Notes under the pieces: model-generated
The model's database searches: none
Told to the model about the DNA's origin: nothing
Seen by the model: only the letters and a program-made list of their open reading frames with translations
Translations under genes and position numbers: made by a program
Shown: positions 34,801-43,165 of the stretch, piece by piece
Position numbering within the stretch: position 1 is the first letter of the stretch
How the letters are laid out: each line of letters begins with the position of its first letter
DNA from: Tardiphaga robiniae
GTDB taxonomy: Bacteria > Pseudomonadota > Alphaproteobacteria > Rhizobiales > Xanthobacteraceae
DNA length: 64,000 bases
Assembly (NCBI RefSeq): GCF_013359755.1
Contig: NZ_JABMCJ010000091.1
Coordinates: 62,001 to 126,000, forward strand
Direction: 5' to 3'

Positions 34801-35238
34801 GGGCACAATCGTGGTGTCGCCATAGCCGAGCAGCCTGCCGTCGGCCGCATGCAGTTCCAGCTTCTTGATCTGCTTGCCACTCTTGCGATCGACCATGATG
34901 GTCGTCGGTTCGCCGGGCTTGAACGCATAATCCTCGCCCCACTGGCGCAGCGCCACCATGATCGGGTGGACCGCCTGGCCTTTCGGGGTCAGGACATAGT
35001 CCTGATAGGCGCTGCCGTCGGCTGCCGGCTCCAGTTTCAGGATGCCGTCCTCCACGAGGGCTTTCAGCCTGACGGCGAGAATGTTCTTCGCCAGTCCGAG
35101 ACTCTTCTGGAATTCGCCGAAGCGCCGGGCGCCCAGCATGGCGTCGCGGATGATCATCATCGTCCAGCAGTCGCCGATCACCTCCATGGAGCGGGCGACG
35201 GGGCAGGTGGAGTCCTTGAGACTGGTGCGTTTGGCCAT
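34789..35238 (-). CDS. HxlR family transcriptional regulator (SDR-linked)
   Basis: A 149-residue winged-helix regulator of the HxlR family. The conserved N-terminal Cys (STCPVARSMEVIGDCWTMMIIRD) is the redox or electrophile-sensing residue in several homologs such as YodB and HypR. The recognition helix region is FGEFQKSLGLAKNILAVRLKALVEDGIL, and the domain is followed by an about 45-residue C-terminal extension. It is divergent from the SDR gene at 35365, with two copies of a 17-bp palindrome between them. It probably represses both itself and the SDR. Confidence 0.85.
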   Translation of the reverse strand: MAKRTSLKDSTCPVARSMEVIGDCWTMMIIRDAMLGARRFGEFQKSLGLAKNILAVRLKALVEDGILKLEPAADGSAYQDYVLTPKGQAVHPIMVALRQWGEDYAFKPGEPTTIMVDRKSGKQIKKLELHAADGRLLGYGDTTIVPSTA

Positions 35239-35287
35239 GCGACTTTCCAGCGGCGGGAAAAAGAAATGCAGTGATTAGCGGACATGT

Positions 35288-35304
35288 GGTTGCATTATGA
35301 AACC
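35288..35304. promoter_or_regulatory. HxlR-type operator copy 2
   Basis: GGTTGCATTATGAAACC, a dyad with 15 of 17 symmetric positions, in the divergent hxlR/SDR gap. It is 50 bases from the HxlR start. Confidence 0.6.
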
Positions 35305-35325
35305 ATCCGCCCTAAATGGCAATGT

Positions 35326-35342
35326 AGTTTTAAAAAGCAACC
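35326..35342. promoter_or_regulatory. HxlR-type operator copy 3
   Basis: AGTTTTAAAAAGCAACC. Its reverse complement keeps the GGTTGC half-site and matches copy 1 at 14 of 17 positions. Centre-to-centre distance to copy 2 is 38 bases. It overlaps the probable SDR leader or -10 region. Confidence 0.5.
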
Positions 35343-35364
35343 ACTTGATCATCAGGAGATCACC

Positions 35365-36138
35365 ATGCGTTTGGCGAACAAGACGGCGCTCATCACGGGC
35401 GGCAATAGCGGTATTGGACTGACCACGGCGAAGCTCTTCGTCGCTGAGGGCGCCAAGGTGGCCATCACTGGTCGCGACAAGGCGAGGCTCGACGCGGCGG
35501 TGGCCGAACTCGGCCCGAATGCGATCGGCATCGTGGCTGATGCGACTGACATTGCTGCCACCGAGAATGCCGTGGCCAAAGCTGTCGAGAAATTCGGCAA
35601 GCTCGACATCGTATTCGCCAATGCAGGCATCAGCGCGCATACGCCAGTGGGTGGCACCGCGCTCGATGTGTTCGAGTCCGTCTTGAAGACCAACATCACC
35701 GCCGTGTTCTTCACCGTGCAGGCGGCAGCCGCGCATCTCAACGATGGCGCGTCCATCATTCTCAACGGTTCGGTGATCTCCGTGCTCGGAAATCCCGGCT
35801 ATGCTGCCTATGCCGCGAGCAAGGCCGGCGTGCGCGCGATGGCCCGCGTGATGGCGTCCGAACTGTCGCCGCGCAACATCCGCGTAAACGTGGTCTCGCC
35901 GGGCGCGACCGCGACGCCGATCTGGGACCGTGTTGCGCCGACGCCGGAAGCTTTCAACGCATTCGAGAAGCGCCTGTCGCAGACCATTCCGCTCGGGCGT
36001 TTCGGCAAGCCGGAAGAAGTTGCGAAGACCGTGCTGTTTCTCGCGTCGGATGATGCATCGAACATTCAGGGCGCCGAGATTTTCGTCGATGGCGGCGTGA
36101 CATCGGCCCCGGCAGGTGCACCGGCCTATCGTAGCTGA
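35365..36138 (+). CDS. SDR family oxidoreductase (HxlR-linked)
   Basis: A 257-residue short-chain dehydrogenase. Cofactor motif TGGNSGIGLTTA at about 11-22, TGRDKARLD (NADP-type Arg), NAGISAH, NGSVIS and catalytic YAAYAASKAG are all intact. The C-terminus has IFVDGG. The ATG at 35365 is preceded by AGGAGAT. It is divergent from an HxlR regulator. Such HxlR-controlled SDRs often reduce quinones or reactive carbonyls, but the substrate here is unknown. It shares its general pattern with the SDR at 26860 without being a close duplicate. Confidence 0.88.
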   Translation: MRLANKTALITGGNSGIGLTTAKLFVAEGAKVAITGRDKARLDAAVAELGPNAIGIVADATDIAATENAVAKAVEKFGKLDIVFANAGISAHTPVGGTALDVFESVLKTNITAVFFTVQAAAAHLNDGASIILNGSVISVLGNPGYAAYAASKAGVRAMARVMASELSPRNIRVNVVSPGATATPIWDRVAPTPEAFNAFEKRLSQTIPLGRFGKPEEVAKTVLFLASDDASNIQGAEIFVDGGVTSAPAGAPAYRS

Positions 36139-36154
36139 ATGATCGCAACGCGCA

Positions 36155-36305
36155 TCGTCATCCCGGGGCAGGCCGAACGCGCAGCGGACGGCATGAACCC
36201 GGGATCTCGATATGTGAATCTCATTTCGAGGTTCCTCGCCACTCCAATTGGAGTGGCTGAGGTTCGCGCATTCAGCTGCGCTGAAAACGCGCCCCGGAAC
36301 GACGC
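36155..36305. repeat. Extragenic palindrome GTCATCCCGGGG
   Basis: GTCATCCCGGGGCAGGCC...GCGCAGC on the left and GCTGCGC...GCGCCCCGGAACGAC on the right form long inverted arms. The centre carries CACTCCAATTGGAGTG. It lies between the convergent SDR and azoreductase genes. Confidence 0.7.
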
Positions 36306-36310
36306 GTTAG

Positions 36311-36919
36311 TTAAGCCGCGTGGAGATCTGTCGCTGCCTGCAAGGCACCGGCAACGGCTTTCTCGCGTAGCTCCGGTCCCATCATGATGCCGTCGGCGGC
36401 GATGAATTCGAGATTGGTGACGCCGATGAAGCCGAACACCCAGCGCAGATAGGTTTCGAGATGTTCGCCGGCAGCCGTCGGCATGTCCGCGCCGTAGAAG
36501 CCGCCGCGTGAAATGGCGACGATGACGCGCTTGCTGCCCGCGAGGCCTTCGGCACCCTTGTCGCCGTATTTGAATGTCTTGCCGGCGACGAGGATGCGAT
36601 CAATCCACGCCTTGAGCTGGCTCGGAATGGTGAAGTTGTACATTGGTGCGCCGATCACCACGATATCGGCAGCAAGAAACTCCTCCAGCACGGCACTACC
36701 GGCGGCGAGATCGGGCTGAAGCGCCGCATCGGGCGCTGCGCCCTGCGCGACGGCGAGATGGGAGCCGGACAGATGCGCCAGCGGCGTGGTGGTGAGATCG
36801 CGGTAGATGGTCTCAAGGCCGGGATTGGCCTTGGCCAGCCGGTCGGTAATAGCGGCGGAAACCTGCCGGCTGACGGAGTGGGGGCCGAGAACGCTGGAAT
36901 CGATATGGAGCAGTTTCAT
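36311..36919 (-). CDS. azoR: FMN-dependent NADH-azoreductase
   Basis: A 202-residue flavodoxin-fold quinone/azo reductase. It opens [21 protein letters not shown], and has the FMN-binding segments [19 protein letters not shown] and SRGGFYG, as in E. coli AzoR. It probably performs two-electron reduction of quinones, guarding against electrophile stress. It is divergent from the HxlR gene at 36996, the same arrangement as azoR1/yodB-type pairs in Bacillus. Confidence 0.9.
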   Translation of the reverse strand: MKLLHIDSSVLGPHSVSRQVSAAITDRLAKANPGLETIYRDLTTTPLAHLSGSHLAVAQGAAPDAALQPDLAAGSAVLEEFLAADIVVIGAPMYNFTIPSQLKAWIDRILVAGKTFKYGDKGAEGLAGSKRVIVAISRGGFYGADMPTAAGEHLETYLRWVFGFIGVTNLEFIAADGIMMGPELREKAVAGALQAATDLHAA

Positions 36920-36942
36920 GTGGTCACCTCATGGTATAGGTT

Positions 36943-36958
36943 TGTAACTGACGCTACA
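36943..36958. promoter_or_regulatory. Candidate HxlR operator in the azoR/hxlR gap
   Basis: TGTAACTGACGCTACA, with TGTA-n-C and G-n-TACA arms, in the middle of the 76-base gap between azoR and the second HxlR gene. The symmetry is imperfect (five of eight pairs) and it does not match the 17-bp motif of the other HxlR unit. Confidence 0.35.
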
Positions 36959-36995
36959 TGAGTGACTGGCCGAAACCGCACAAGAAGGCACAATT

Positions 36996-37397
36996 TTGAA
37001 ACCCGAGCACAAAAAGGTGCCTGCTTTGCCGGCGATTCCGCATCAGGAGAGCGACTGTCGCGGCGTCGCCTCGGTGCTGGCGCGGGTCGGCGACAAGTGG
37101 AGCGTGCTGGTGATCATGCTGCTCAGGGGCGGCCCGCGGCGCTTCAACGAATTGAAGCGCATGATCGGAGGCATCTCGCAGCGGATGCTGACTCTCACGC
37201 TGCGCGGGCTCGAACGCGACGGTCTGGTGACGCGTACCGTGTTTCCGACCGTGCCCCCGCGTGTGGACTATGAACTCACGGATCTCGGCCGAGGCCTGAG
37301 CGATCCGGTCATAAAGCTCGGCGAATGGGCGCAGCAACATCTGCCCGATATCGACACCGCACGAAAAAACTTCGACGGGCGCAATTCGGAGGACTGA
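36996..37397 (+). CDS. HxlR family transcriptional regulator (azoR-linked)
   Basis: A 133-residue HxlR protein with the single N-terminal sensing Cys (ESDCRGVASVLARVGDKWSVLVIMLL), recognition region FNELKRMIGGISQRMLTLTLRGLERDGLVTR and the wing VPPRVDYELTDLG. A TTG at 36996 with AAGAAGG upstream is the best start. No ATG fits. It is divergent from azoR and probably represses it until a quinone or other oxidant modifies the Cys. It is convergent with dprA, with only four bases between the stops. Confidence 0.85.
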   Translation: MKPEHKKVPALPAIPHQESDCRGVASVLARVGDKWSVLVIMLLRGGPRRFNELKRMIGGISQRMLTLTLRGLERDGLVTRTVFPTVPPRVDYELTDLGRGLSDPVIKLGEWAQQHLPDIDTARKNFDGRNSED

Positions 37398-37401
37398 GTC
37401 C

Positions 37402-38520
37402 TCAGATCATCGACACCAACCCTCCGCCATGACGCTCCAGCCGTCCGGCAAGCTCGAGCTCCAGCAGCACGATGCGTACGGTGGCAGCCGATGTACCGGC
37501 AAGGCGAATAAGATCGTCGATGCCGACCGGGCTTGGGCCGAGCAATGCGATCACGCGTGCGCGGTCGCTGCTGTCTGGTTCATCGAATGACGTGACGTCA
37601 TCAGGTTCACGGCTCGGCAATTCGATCGGCCGCTCCATGATCGGCGCGACGGCATTGATCACGTCGGCCGCTTCGGTCACCAGCGCTGCGCCTTGCTTGA
37701 TGAGGTCGTTGGTGCCGGCGGCGCGGGGATCGAGCGGCGAGCCCGGCACGGCAAACACTTCGCGGCCCTGTTCGGCGGCCATCCGCGCCGTGATCAGCGA
37801 GCCAGAACGATGCGCCGCCTCGATCACCACGACGCCGAGCGCTGCACCCGAGATCAGGCGATTGCGACGCGGGAAATCGCGGGCGCGGGGGACATGGCCG
37901 AGCGGCATCTCCGAAATCGCGCCGCCGTTGTCCACCAGGGCGAACAGCAGGTCCTCGTGTTCGGGCGGATAGATCTTGTCATGACCGCCAGCCAGCACAG
38001 CGACGGTGCCGCTGGTGATGCTGGCGCGATGCGCGGCCTGATCGATGCCGCGTGCGAGGCCCGACACGATCACGAAACCGGCATCGCCGAGATCGCGCGC
38101 CAGTCTCTCCGCGAATTTCAATCCTGCTCCGGACGCATTGCGCGAGCCGACGATGGCGATCATCGGCCGCATTAGCGCATCCACTTTGCCGCGGATGCCG
38201 AGCAGCGGCGGTGCATCGTCGATCCCCGCCAATCGCGGCGGGTAGCCGGGCTCACCAGGCGCGACAAGCGCGACATCCATCTTGCGTCCGAGGTCGAGTT
38301 CACGCTGTGCGTCGTCGGCGCTGCAGATCCGGCCGGCGCGGGCAGCGCCGCCGCGGCGCGCCAGATCGGGCAGTCGCTCCAGCGCGGCGCGTGCGCTGCC
38401 GAAATGGTTGATCAGCGATCGAAAAGTACGCGGCCCCACATTGTCGCTGCGGATCAGCCGCAACCAATCGAGCCGCTGGGCGTCCGTGAGCTGTGTGCTG
38501 CCCTGTGAGATGCTGTCCAA
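37402..38520 (-). CDS. dprA: DNA-processing protein DprA
   Basis: A 372-residue single-strand DNA-binding protein that loads RecA during natural transformation. The Rossmann-like core is clear ([106 protein letters not shown]). A C-terminal DprA winged helix follows ([23 protein letters not shown]). It uses a TTG start preceded by GGGGGAG. In relatives it sits next to topA. Here the HxlR/azoR/SDR block separates them. Confidence 0.93.
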   Translation of the reverse strand: MDSISQGSTQLTDAQRLDWLRLIRSDNVGPRTFRSLINHFGSARAALERLPDLARRGGAARAGRICSADDAQRELDLGRKMDVALVAPGEPGYPPRLAGIDDAPPLLGIRGKVDALMRPMIAIVGSRNASGAGLKFAERLARDLGDAGFVIVSGLARGIDQAAHRASITSGTVAVLAGGHDKIYPPEHEDLLFALVDNGGAISEMPLGHVPRARDFPRRNRLISGAALGVVVIEAAHRSGSLITARMAAEQGREVFAVPGSPLDPRAAGTNDLIKQGAALVTEAADVINAVAPIMERPIELPSREPDDVTSFDEPDSSDRARVIALLGPSPVGIDDLIRLAGTSAATVRIVLLELELAGRLERHGGGLVSMI

Positions 38521-38628
38521 GCCATGCTCCCCCGGTGGGGAGTGTCTATCAACTTAAGGATGCATTCAATTGACATTCGCACTTAAGGTGCGAGAGTAGG
38601 GGTGAGCCCTGATGGCTTGTGTTCAGTG

Positions 38629-39093
38629 ATGGCAATGCTTTGGGACGTGAACAACTTCCAGCGGATCGGCGCATCGAGCAACGCCGCCGTTGGGCGTGAG
38701 TTCGAGGAAGCGGCGCAGATCTTCTTTCATTCCGAGGGCGTGCAGCTTGCGCGCAATTTCGTCGTACCCGTCGGCCACCGGCTACAGAAGAACAAGCGCT
38801 TCGATCTCGGCAGCGCCAGCCCGCGCATCCTGGTGGAGTGCAAGTCCTACACCTGGACAGTGTCCGGCGATCGGCCGAGCGCCAAGATCCGCGGCATGAA
38901 CGAAGCCATGCTGCTGTTCGGTGCGGCGCCACGCGACTATCGGAAGATTCTGTTCGTGCTCAAACATCTTCACCCGCATTCGAAGGTGAGTCTGATCTCG
39001 CACTATATCAAGAACAACGGCCACCTGATCAGCCGCGGCGTCGAGATCTGGGAGTTCGATCTCGACGCGAAGCAGGGCGCGCGGGTGTTTTAA
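38629..39093 (+). CDS. Possible PD-(D/E)XK nuclease-like protein next to dprA
   Basis: A 154-residue protein of unknown function, divergent from dprA with a 108-base gap. I see a PD-(D/E)XK-like pattern: an acidic first helix (GREFEEAAQIFF, Glu24/Glu27), then Asp59 in KRFDLGS, and Glu70-x-Lys72 in ILVECKSYTW, followed by a helix and a hydrophobic strand (YRKILFVLKHL). Spacing and order fit the nuclease fold used by restriction enzymes and Holliday-junction resolvases. It lacks any partner methyltransferase. The ATG at 38629 is preferred. Function is inferred from motif shape only. Confidence 0.6.
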   Translation: MAMLWDVNNFQRIGASSNAAVGREFEEAAQIFFHSEGVQLARNFVVPVGHRLQKNKRFDLGSASPRILVECKSYTWTVSGDRPSAKIRGMNEAMLLFGAAPRDYRKILFVLKHLHPHSKVSLISHYIKNNGHLISRGVEIWEFDLDAKQGARVF

Positions 39094-39134
39094 TGTCCCG
39101 TGCGGCGCGATCAGAATGCCGCTTGTTTCTTCGG

Positions 39135-39914
39135 CTACCGGATCGTCAAATTCATTAGTTCGTCGGGAAGTTCGCGCTGCGCGCACCATGCCTTGACGGT
39201 GGCGGCGAACAAGTCAGGTCGTTCGCCATTCCAGGCATGGCCGACGCCCTTGGCCAGCCGCGCCTGCGAGTTCGGCAGCACCTGACGCAGCCGCGCCATT
39301 GAAGCGAGGATCAAGGGGTGTTCGTGTTCGCCTGCGACGAGCAGCGTCGGCGTTTGAATTGCTGCCGCGTTCGCGGGAAGTGAAAACGCGCTGGCGTCGT
39401 GGCTTGCTCCGATGAAGTCTCGGATAGACAACGGCTGGAGCGATTGGCGATAGGCCTCGAACCGATCCGCTGGAATGTTCAGTGCCCGCGCGTTGAGGCG
39501 CGCAAACAGCCGGGTTTTGATCAGCGGCGCAATCGCATAGGCGGCGGCGTCGATCAGCCATCTGTTGGGGAGCGGCAAGACGTTGATCCCGCTCAACAAG
39601 GCCCGCTCGACGACACTGGGATGCCGCGCCAGAAGCGTCAGCCCGACACAGGCACCGAGTGAGAGACCGACGACATGCGCGCGCCCTGACGGTACATTTT
39701 TGCGGATGATCTCCGCGACGAGATCGGCGGTCTGCTCGCACGAGCGCCACCTGACGTCATGGCTGTGCCCATGGCCGGGCAGATCGGGGATGAGACAATC
39801 GAAATCCGTCAACTGCTCGATCTGCTCCTGCCACATCCAGCCGCTGGTTCCGATTGCGTGCAGGAATACGACAGCGGGTAGGTTCGGCCTGCTTGATCTG
39901 TGCAGATGAAGCAC
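39135..39914 (-). CDS. Alpha/beta hydrolase
   Basis: A 259-residue alpha/beta-hydrolase of the 3-oxoadipate-enol-lactonase-like group. FLHAIGTSGWMW forms the oxyanion region, the nucleophile elbow is VVGLSLGACVG (Ser at about residue 97), and a C-terminal His is in GVGHAWNGERPD. The catalytic Asp/Glu is probably in LLVAGEHEHP. It has a GTG start (LHLHRSSRPNL). The substrate is unknown. It stands alone between the nuclease-like gene and plsY. Confidence 0.82.
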   Translation of the reverse strand: MLHLHRSSRPNLPAVVFLHAIGTSGWMWQEQIEQLTDFDCLIPDLPGHGHSHDVRWRSCEQTADLVAEIIRKNVPSGRAHVVGLSLGACVGLTLLARHPSVVERALLSGINVLPLPNRWLIDAAAYAIAPLIKTRLFARLNARALNIPADRFEAYRQSLQPLSIRDFIGASHDASAFSLPANAAAIQTPTLLVAGEHEHPLILASMARLRQVLPNSQARLAKGVGHAWNGERPDLFAATVKAWCAQRELPDELMNLTIR

Positions 39915-40004
39915 GCGTGGAGCCTTTGCAGACTTGTTTGGTGGGAAGTGTCGCCGCGCCGGGAGATCTTGGCCGTGGATTCTGATGTTTTAATGCTGCA
40001 ACTA

Positions 40005-40592
40005 CTACTTCGCGCCGATCTTGCCTTCGGTGCCGTTCAGCAATCGCTTGATGTTCTCGCGGTGCATGAACCACAGCAGCAGCGTCAGCGCGGTGGCCAG
40101 CACGGCGAGTTGCGGTGCCTTGGCCCACCACAGGAAGATCGGCGTGATGGCGCTGGCGGTCAGGGCCGAGAATGACGAGTAGCGCGAGGTGAAAGCGCAG
40201 GCGAGCCAGGCGAGGCAGAACACGATGGCGGCCGGCCAGTACAGGCCGAACATGATGCCGATATAGACGGCGACGCCCTTGCCGCCCTTGAAGCCGAGCC
40301 AGACCGGGAAAAGGTGCCCAAGGAAAGCGAAGAGACCGGCGATCATGGCCGGGACAGGACCGCCGACACTGCCGGCGATGATCACGGCGACGGTGCCCTT
40401 GAGGGCGTCGAGCAGCAGCGTCGCCGCTGCGAGGCCCTTGCGGCCGGTGCGCAGCACGTTGGTGGCGCCGATATTGCCCGAGCCGATGGTGCGGATGTCC
40501 TGCGTGCCGGCGAGCTTGGTCAGCACCAGTCCGAACGGGACGGAACCGAGGAAATAACCGAGCGCGGCGGCGAATATGTAGAGAACGATCAT
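40005..40592 (-). CDS. plsY: Glycerol-3-phosphate acyltransferase PlsY
   Basis: Integral membrane enzyme of 195 residues that moves acyl from acyl-phosphate to glycerol-3-phosphate, the first step of phospholipid synthesis. The three conserved loops are present: [33 protein letters not shown] with LLLDALKG, and [20 protein letters not shown]. Five hydrophobic helices are visible. It follows pyrC' by 86 bases on the same strand, with direct repeats in the gap. Confidence 0.93.
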   Translation of the reverse strand: MIVLYIFAAALGYFLGSVPFGLVLTKLAGTQDIRTIGSGNIGATNVLRTGRKGLAAATLLLDALKGTVAVIIAGSVGGPVPAMIAGLFAFLGHLFPVWLGFKGGKGVAVYIGIMFGLYWPAAIVFCLAWLACAFTSRYSSFSALTASAITPIFLWWAKAPQLAVLATALTLLLWFMHRENIKRLLNGTEGKIGAK

Positions 40593-40606
40593 TGGACCTC
40601 TATTCT

Positions 40607-40690
40607 AAGACGCGCTTCGCACTTTCGTGCTCCCAGACGCGCTCCGCGCTTTCGGTGTCCTAAGACACGCATATGGCGTTAGACGTGCTC
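40607..40690. repeat. Three imperfect direct repeats (about 28 bp) between plsY and pyrC'
   Basis: Units beginning TAAGACGCGCTTCGC, CAGACGCGCTCCGC and TAAGACACGCATATGGC follow one another, each with a CTTTCG/TGCTC-type continuation. The third runs into the 3' end of pyrC'. They look like a local tandem duplication with no clear hairpin. Confidence 0.45.
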
Positions 40691-41986
40691 GTAAACGGTG
40701 CGTCCGCCGACAATAGTGCGTGCGACGCGCCCCGTGAAGCGGGCTTCGTCGAATGGAGTATTCTTGCATTGCGATTTCAGGTCCGCGGGATCCAGCACCC
40801 ACGGTACATCGGCGTCAATGACAATGATGTCGGCGACAGCGCCGGCGCGCAGCGTGCCGCCCGGCAGGCCGAGCAGTTCGGCCGGGCGTGTCGACATCGC
40901 ACGGATCAACTGGGTGAAGGTGAGCTCGCCATTGTGGATCAGCCGCAATCCCGCCGACAGCATTGTTTCGAGGCCGATGGCGCCCGGCGCGGCTTCTGCA
41001 AATGGCAGGCGCTTGGTCTCGACGTCCTGCGGATTGTGGTCGGACATGATGACGTCGATCAATCCTGACGCGACGGCCTCGACCAGCGCGCGGCGGTTCT
41101 CTTCGGTGCGGAGCGGCGGCGACAATTTGAGATAGGAGCGATAGGGCCCGATATCGTTTTCGTTCAGCGTCAGGTGATTGATCGACGCCGAGGCGCTGAC
41201 ACGCAAGCCGGCGTCGCGGGCGCGCTTCAGGATCTCGATGGATTCGATGCAGGTCAGTGAGGCCGCATGATAGCGCCCGCCGGTGAGGGCGACGAGGCGC
41301 ATGTCGCGCTCCAGCATGATGGCTTCGGCGGCATTGGGAATTCCCATCAGGCCGAGCCGTGACGCGCGCTCGCCTTCATTCATCACGCCTTCGCCGACGA
41401 GGTCGGGATCCTCGGTGTAATGCACGATCAGCGCGTCGAAATCGCGCGCATAGGTCAGCGCACGGCGCATGATCTGCGCGTTGGTGATGCTCTTGTCGGC
41501 ATCTGTGAAAGCGACGGCGCCGGCCGCTTTCAGCAGCCCGATCTCGGTCATCTCGTGGCCTTCGAGGCCCTTGGTCAGGGCGGCCATCGGATGGATGTTG
41601 ACGATGGCGGTGTCGCGGGCGCGGCGCAGGACGAAGTCGACGGTGGCAGAATTGTCGATGGTCGGCGAGGTGTCCGGCTGGCAGATGATGGTGGTGATGC
41701 CGCCGGCTGCGGCTGCACGGCTGGCGGAGGCGAAAGTCTCGCGGTGGCTGGCGCCGGGTTCGCCGACGAAAGCGCGCATGTCGACGAGGCCGGGGGCCAC
41801 GACCTTGCCGACGCAATTGATGATGTCGGTGCCTTCAGGCACACCGGCCGCGCCGATGCCACGGCGGGCATCGCGGATAACGCCGTCGGCGATCAGGACG
41901 TCACCGACGCCGTCGAGATCGCTGGATGGATCGATCAGGTGCGCATTGGCGAGGAGGATAGGGCGGCGATCTGTCAGCATGGGCAT
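40679..41986 (-). CDS. pyrC: Dihydroorotase-like protein PyrC' (metal-binding HxH absent)
   Basis: A 435-residue amidohydrolase of the multifunctional-complex dihydroorotase type (ALLANAHLIDPSS-like opening, INHLTLNENDIGPYRS, DVIMSDHNPQDVETKRLPFAEA). The canonical DxHxHxREPG metal site is replaced by GLVDMRAFVGEPG, so both first histidines are missing. Proteins like this, encoded next to pyrB in Pseudomonas (PyrC'), are catalytically inactive and needed to assemble the aspartate transcarbamoylase. An active dihydroorotase should then lie elsewhere. The start is the ATG at 41986, overlapping the pyrB stop. GTG at 41989 is an alternative. Confidence 0.85.
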   Translation of the reverse strand: MPMLTDRRPILLANAHLIDPSSDLDGVGDVLIADGVIRDARRGIGAAGVPEGTDIINCVGKVVAPGLVDMRAFVGEPGASHRETFASASRAAAAGGITTIICQPDTSPTIDNSATVDFVLRRARDTAIVNIHPMAALTKGLEGHEMTEIGLLKAAGAVAFTDADKSITNAQIMRRALTYARDFDALIVHYTEDPDLVGEGVMNEGERASRLGLMGIPNAAEAIMLERDMRLVALTGGRYHAASLTCIESIEILKRARDAGLRVSASASINHLTLNENDIGPYRSYLKLSPPLRTEENRRALVEAVASGLIDVIMSDHNPQDVETKRLPFAEAAPGAIGLETMLSAGLRLIHNGELTFTQLIRAMSTRPAELLGLPGGTLRAGAVADIIVIDADVPWVLDPADLKSQCKNTPFDEARFTGRVARTIVGGRTVYEHV

Positions 41987-42939
41987 CACGCGTTCGGCAG
42001 GTTGCGCGCGAGCGCTTCGAGCACGGCCATGCGGACCGCTACGCCCATCTCGACCTGTTCACGGATCAGCGATTGTGCACCGTCCGCGACGAGGGAGTCG
42101 ATCTCGACGCCGCGGTTCATCGGGCCAGGATGCATCACCAGCGCGTCAGGCTTGGCATAAGCGAGCTTCTTCTGGTCAAGGCCGAAATACTGGAAATATT
42201 CGGCAGAGGACGGCACGAAGGAGCCGTTCATGCGCTCGCGCTGCAGCCGCAGCATCATGACGATGTCGGCGCCGTTGAGGCCTTCGCGCATGTCGCGCGC
42301 GACCTCGACACCCATGCGCTCGATGCCCGGCGGCAGCAGCGTGGAGGGCGCGACCACACGGACGCGTGCGCCCATCGTGTTGAGCAAGAGAATGTTGGAA
42401 CGCGCGACCCGCGAATGCAGCACGTCGCCGCAGATCGCGATCACGAGACCTTCGAGGCGGCCCTTGTTGCGACGGATGGTCAATGCGTCGAGCAGGGCTT
42501 GCGTCGGATGTTCATGGGCGCCGTCGCCGGCATTGATGACGGAGCCGTCGACCTTGCGCGCCAGCAGTTCGACCGCGCCGGAGGCATGATGGCGCATCAC
42601 GAGAATGTCCGGATGCATCGCGTTCAGCGTCATCGCGGTGTCGATCAGCGTCTCGCCTTTTTTGATTGAGGACGACGACACCGACATATTCATGACGTCG
42701 GCGCCGAGCCGCTTGCCGGCCAGTTCGAACGACGACTGGGTGCGCGTCGAATTCTCGAAAAACAGATTGATCTGGGTGCGACCGCGCAGCGAGGAACGCT
42801 TTTTGTCGACTTGGCGGTTCAGCTCGACATATTCCTCGGACAGGTCGAGGAGGCCGGTGATATCCGCGGCGGAAAGGCCCTCGATGCCCAGCAAATGCCG
42901 GTGTCCGAGGACGAAAGAGGATTTCGTGGCTTGGGTCAT
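41986..42939 (-). CDS. pyrB: Aspartate carbamoyltransferase catalytic subunit
   Basis: A 317-residue ATCase catalytic chain, making carbamoyl-aspartate in pyrimidine synthesis. The carbamoyl-phosphate site is [13 protein letters not shown], and the second-subunit loop region is [24 protein letters not shown] and the C-terminal [13 protein letters not shown] are also conserved. No pyrI regulatory subunit is present. Instead it is overlapped by pyrC', so the ATCase is probably the dodecameric PyrB-PyrC' type. Confidence 0.95.
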   Translation of the reverse strand: MTQATKSSFVLGHRHLLGIEGLSAADITGLLDLSEEYVELNRQVDKKRSSLRGRTQINLFFENSTRTQSSFELAGKRLGADVMNMSVSSSSIKKGETLIDTAMTLNAMHPDILVMRHHASGAVELLARKVDGSVINAGDGAHEHPTQALLDALTIRRNKGRLEGLVIAICGDVLHSRVARSNILLLNTMGARVRVVAPSTLLPPGIERMGVEVARDMREGLNGADIVMMLRLQRERMNGSFVPSSAEYFQYFGLDQKKLAYAKPDALVMHPGPMNRGVEIDSLVADGAQSLIREQVEMGVAVRMAVLEALARNLPNA

Positions 42940-43032
42940 TAAAACGAAAGCTATAGGCAGAGTTCAAAAGCGGAGCAAGCGCGATTCGCCCGCTTTTCGG
43001 TTATCCCCCGGTCAGTCCGACCACATTCTTGC

Positions 43033-43062
43033 CGTCATGCCCGACGAATGCCGGGTATCCTC
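43033..43062. repeat. Short extragenic palindrome (GTCATGCCCGACGAATGCCGGG)
   Basis: A remnant of the GTCATGCCCGG family, with CCCGGC-type arms in partly degenerate form (CCCGACGAATGCCGGG), in the 226-base gap upstream of pyrB. No second element is seen. Confidence 0.4.
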
Positions 43063-43165
43063 TCCACGGCGTACCGTTTTGGGACCACCTTCAGCGAGGG
43101 GCGACGCCGAGGCCGACAAGCCGCGTCCAAAGAGCTGACAGCGGCTGGGCAGTCTCGGCATCGTT

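Noticed and set aside
40607-40690. Short tandem repeats as a CRISPR array
   Set aside because: Three degenerate copies with no unique spacers and overlap with a coding region.
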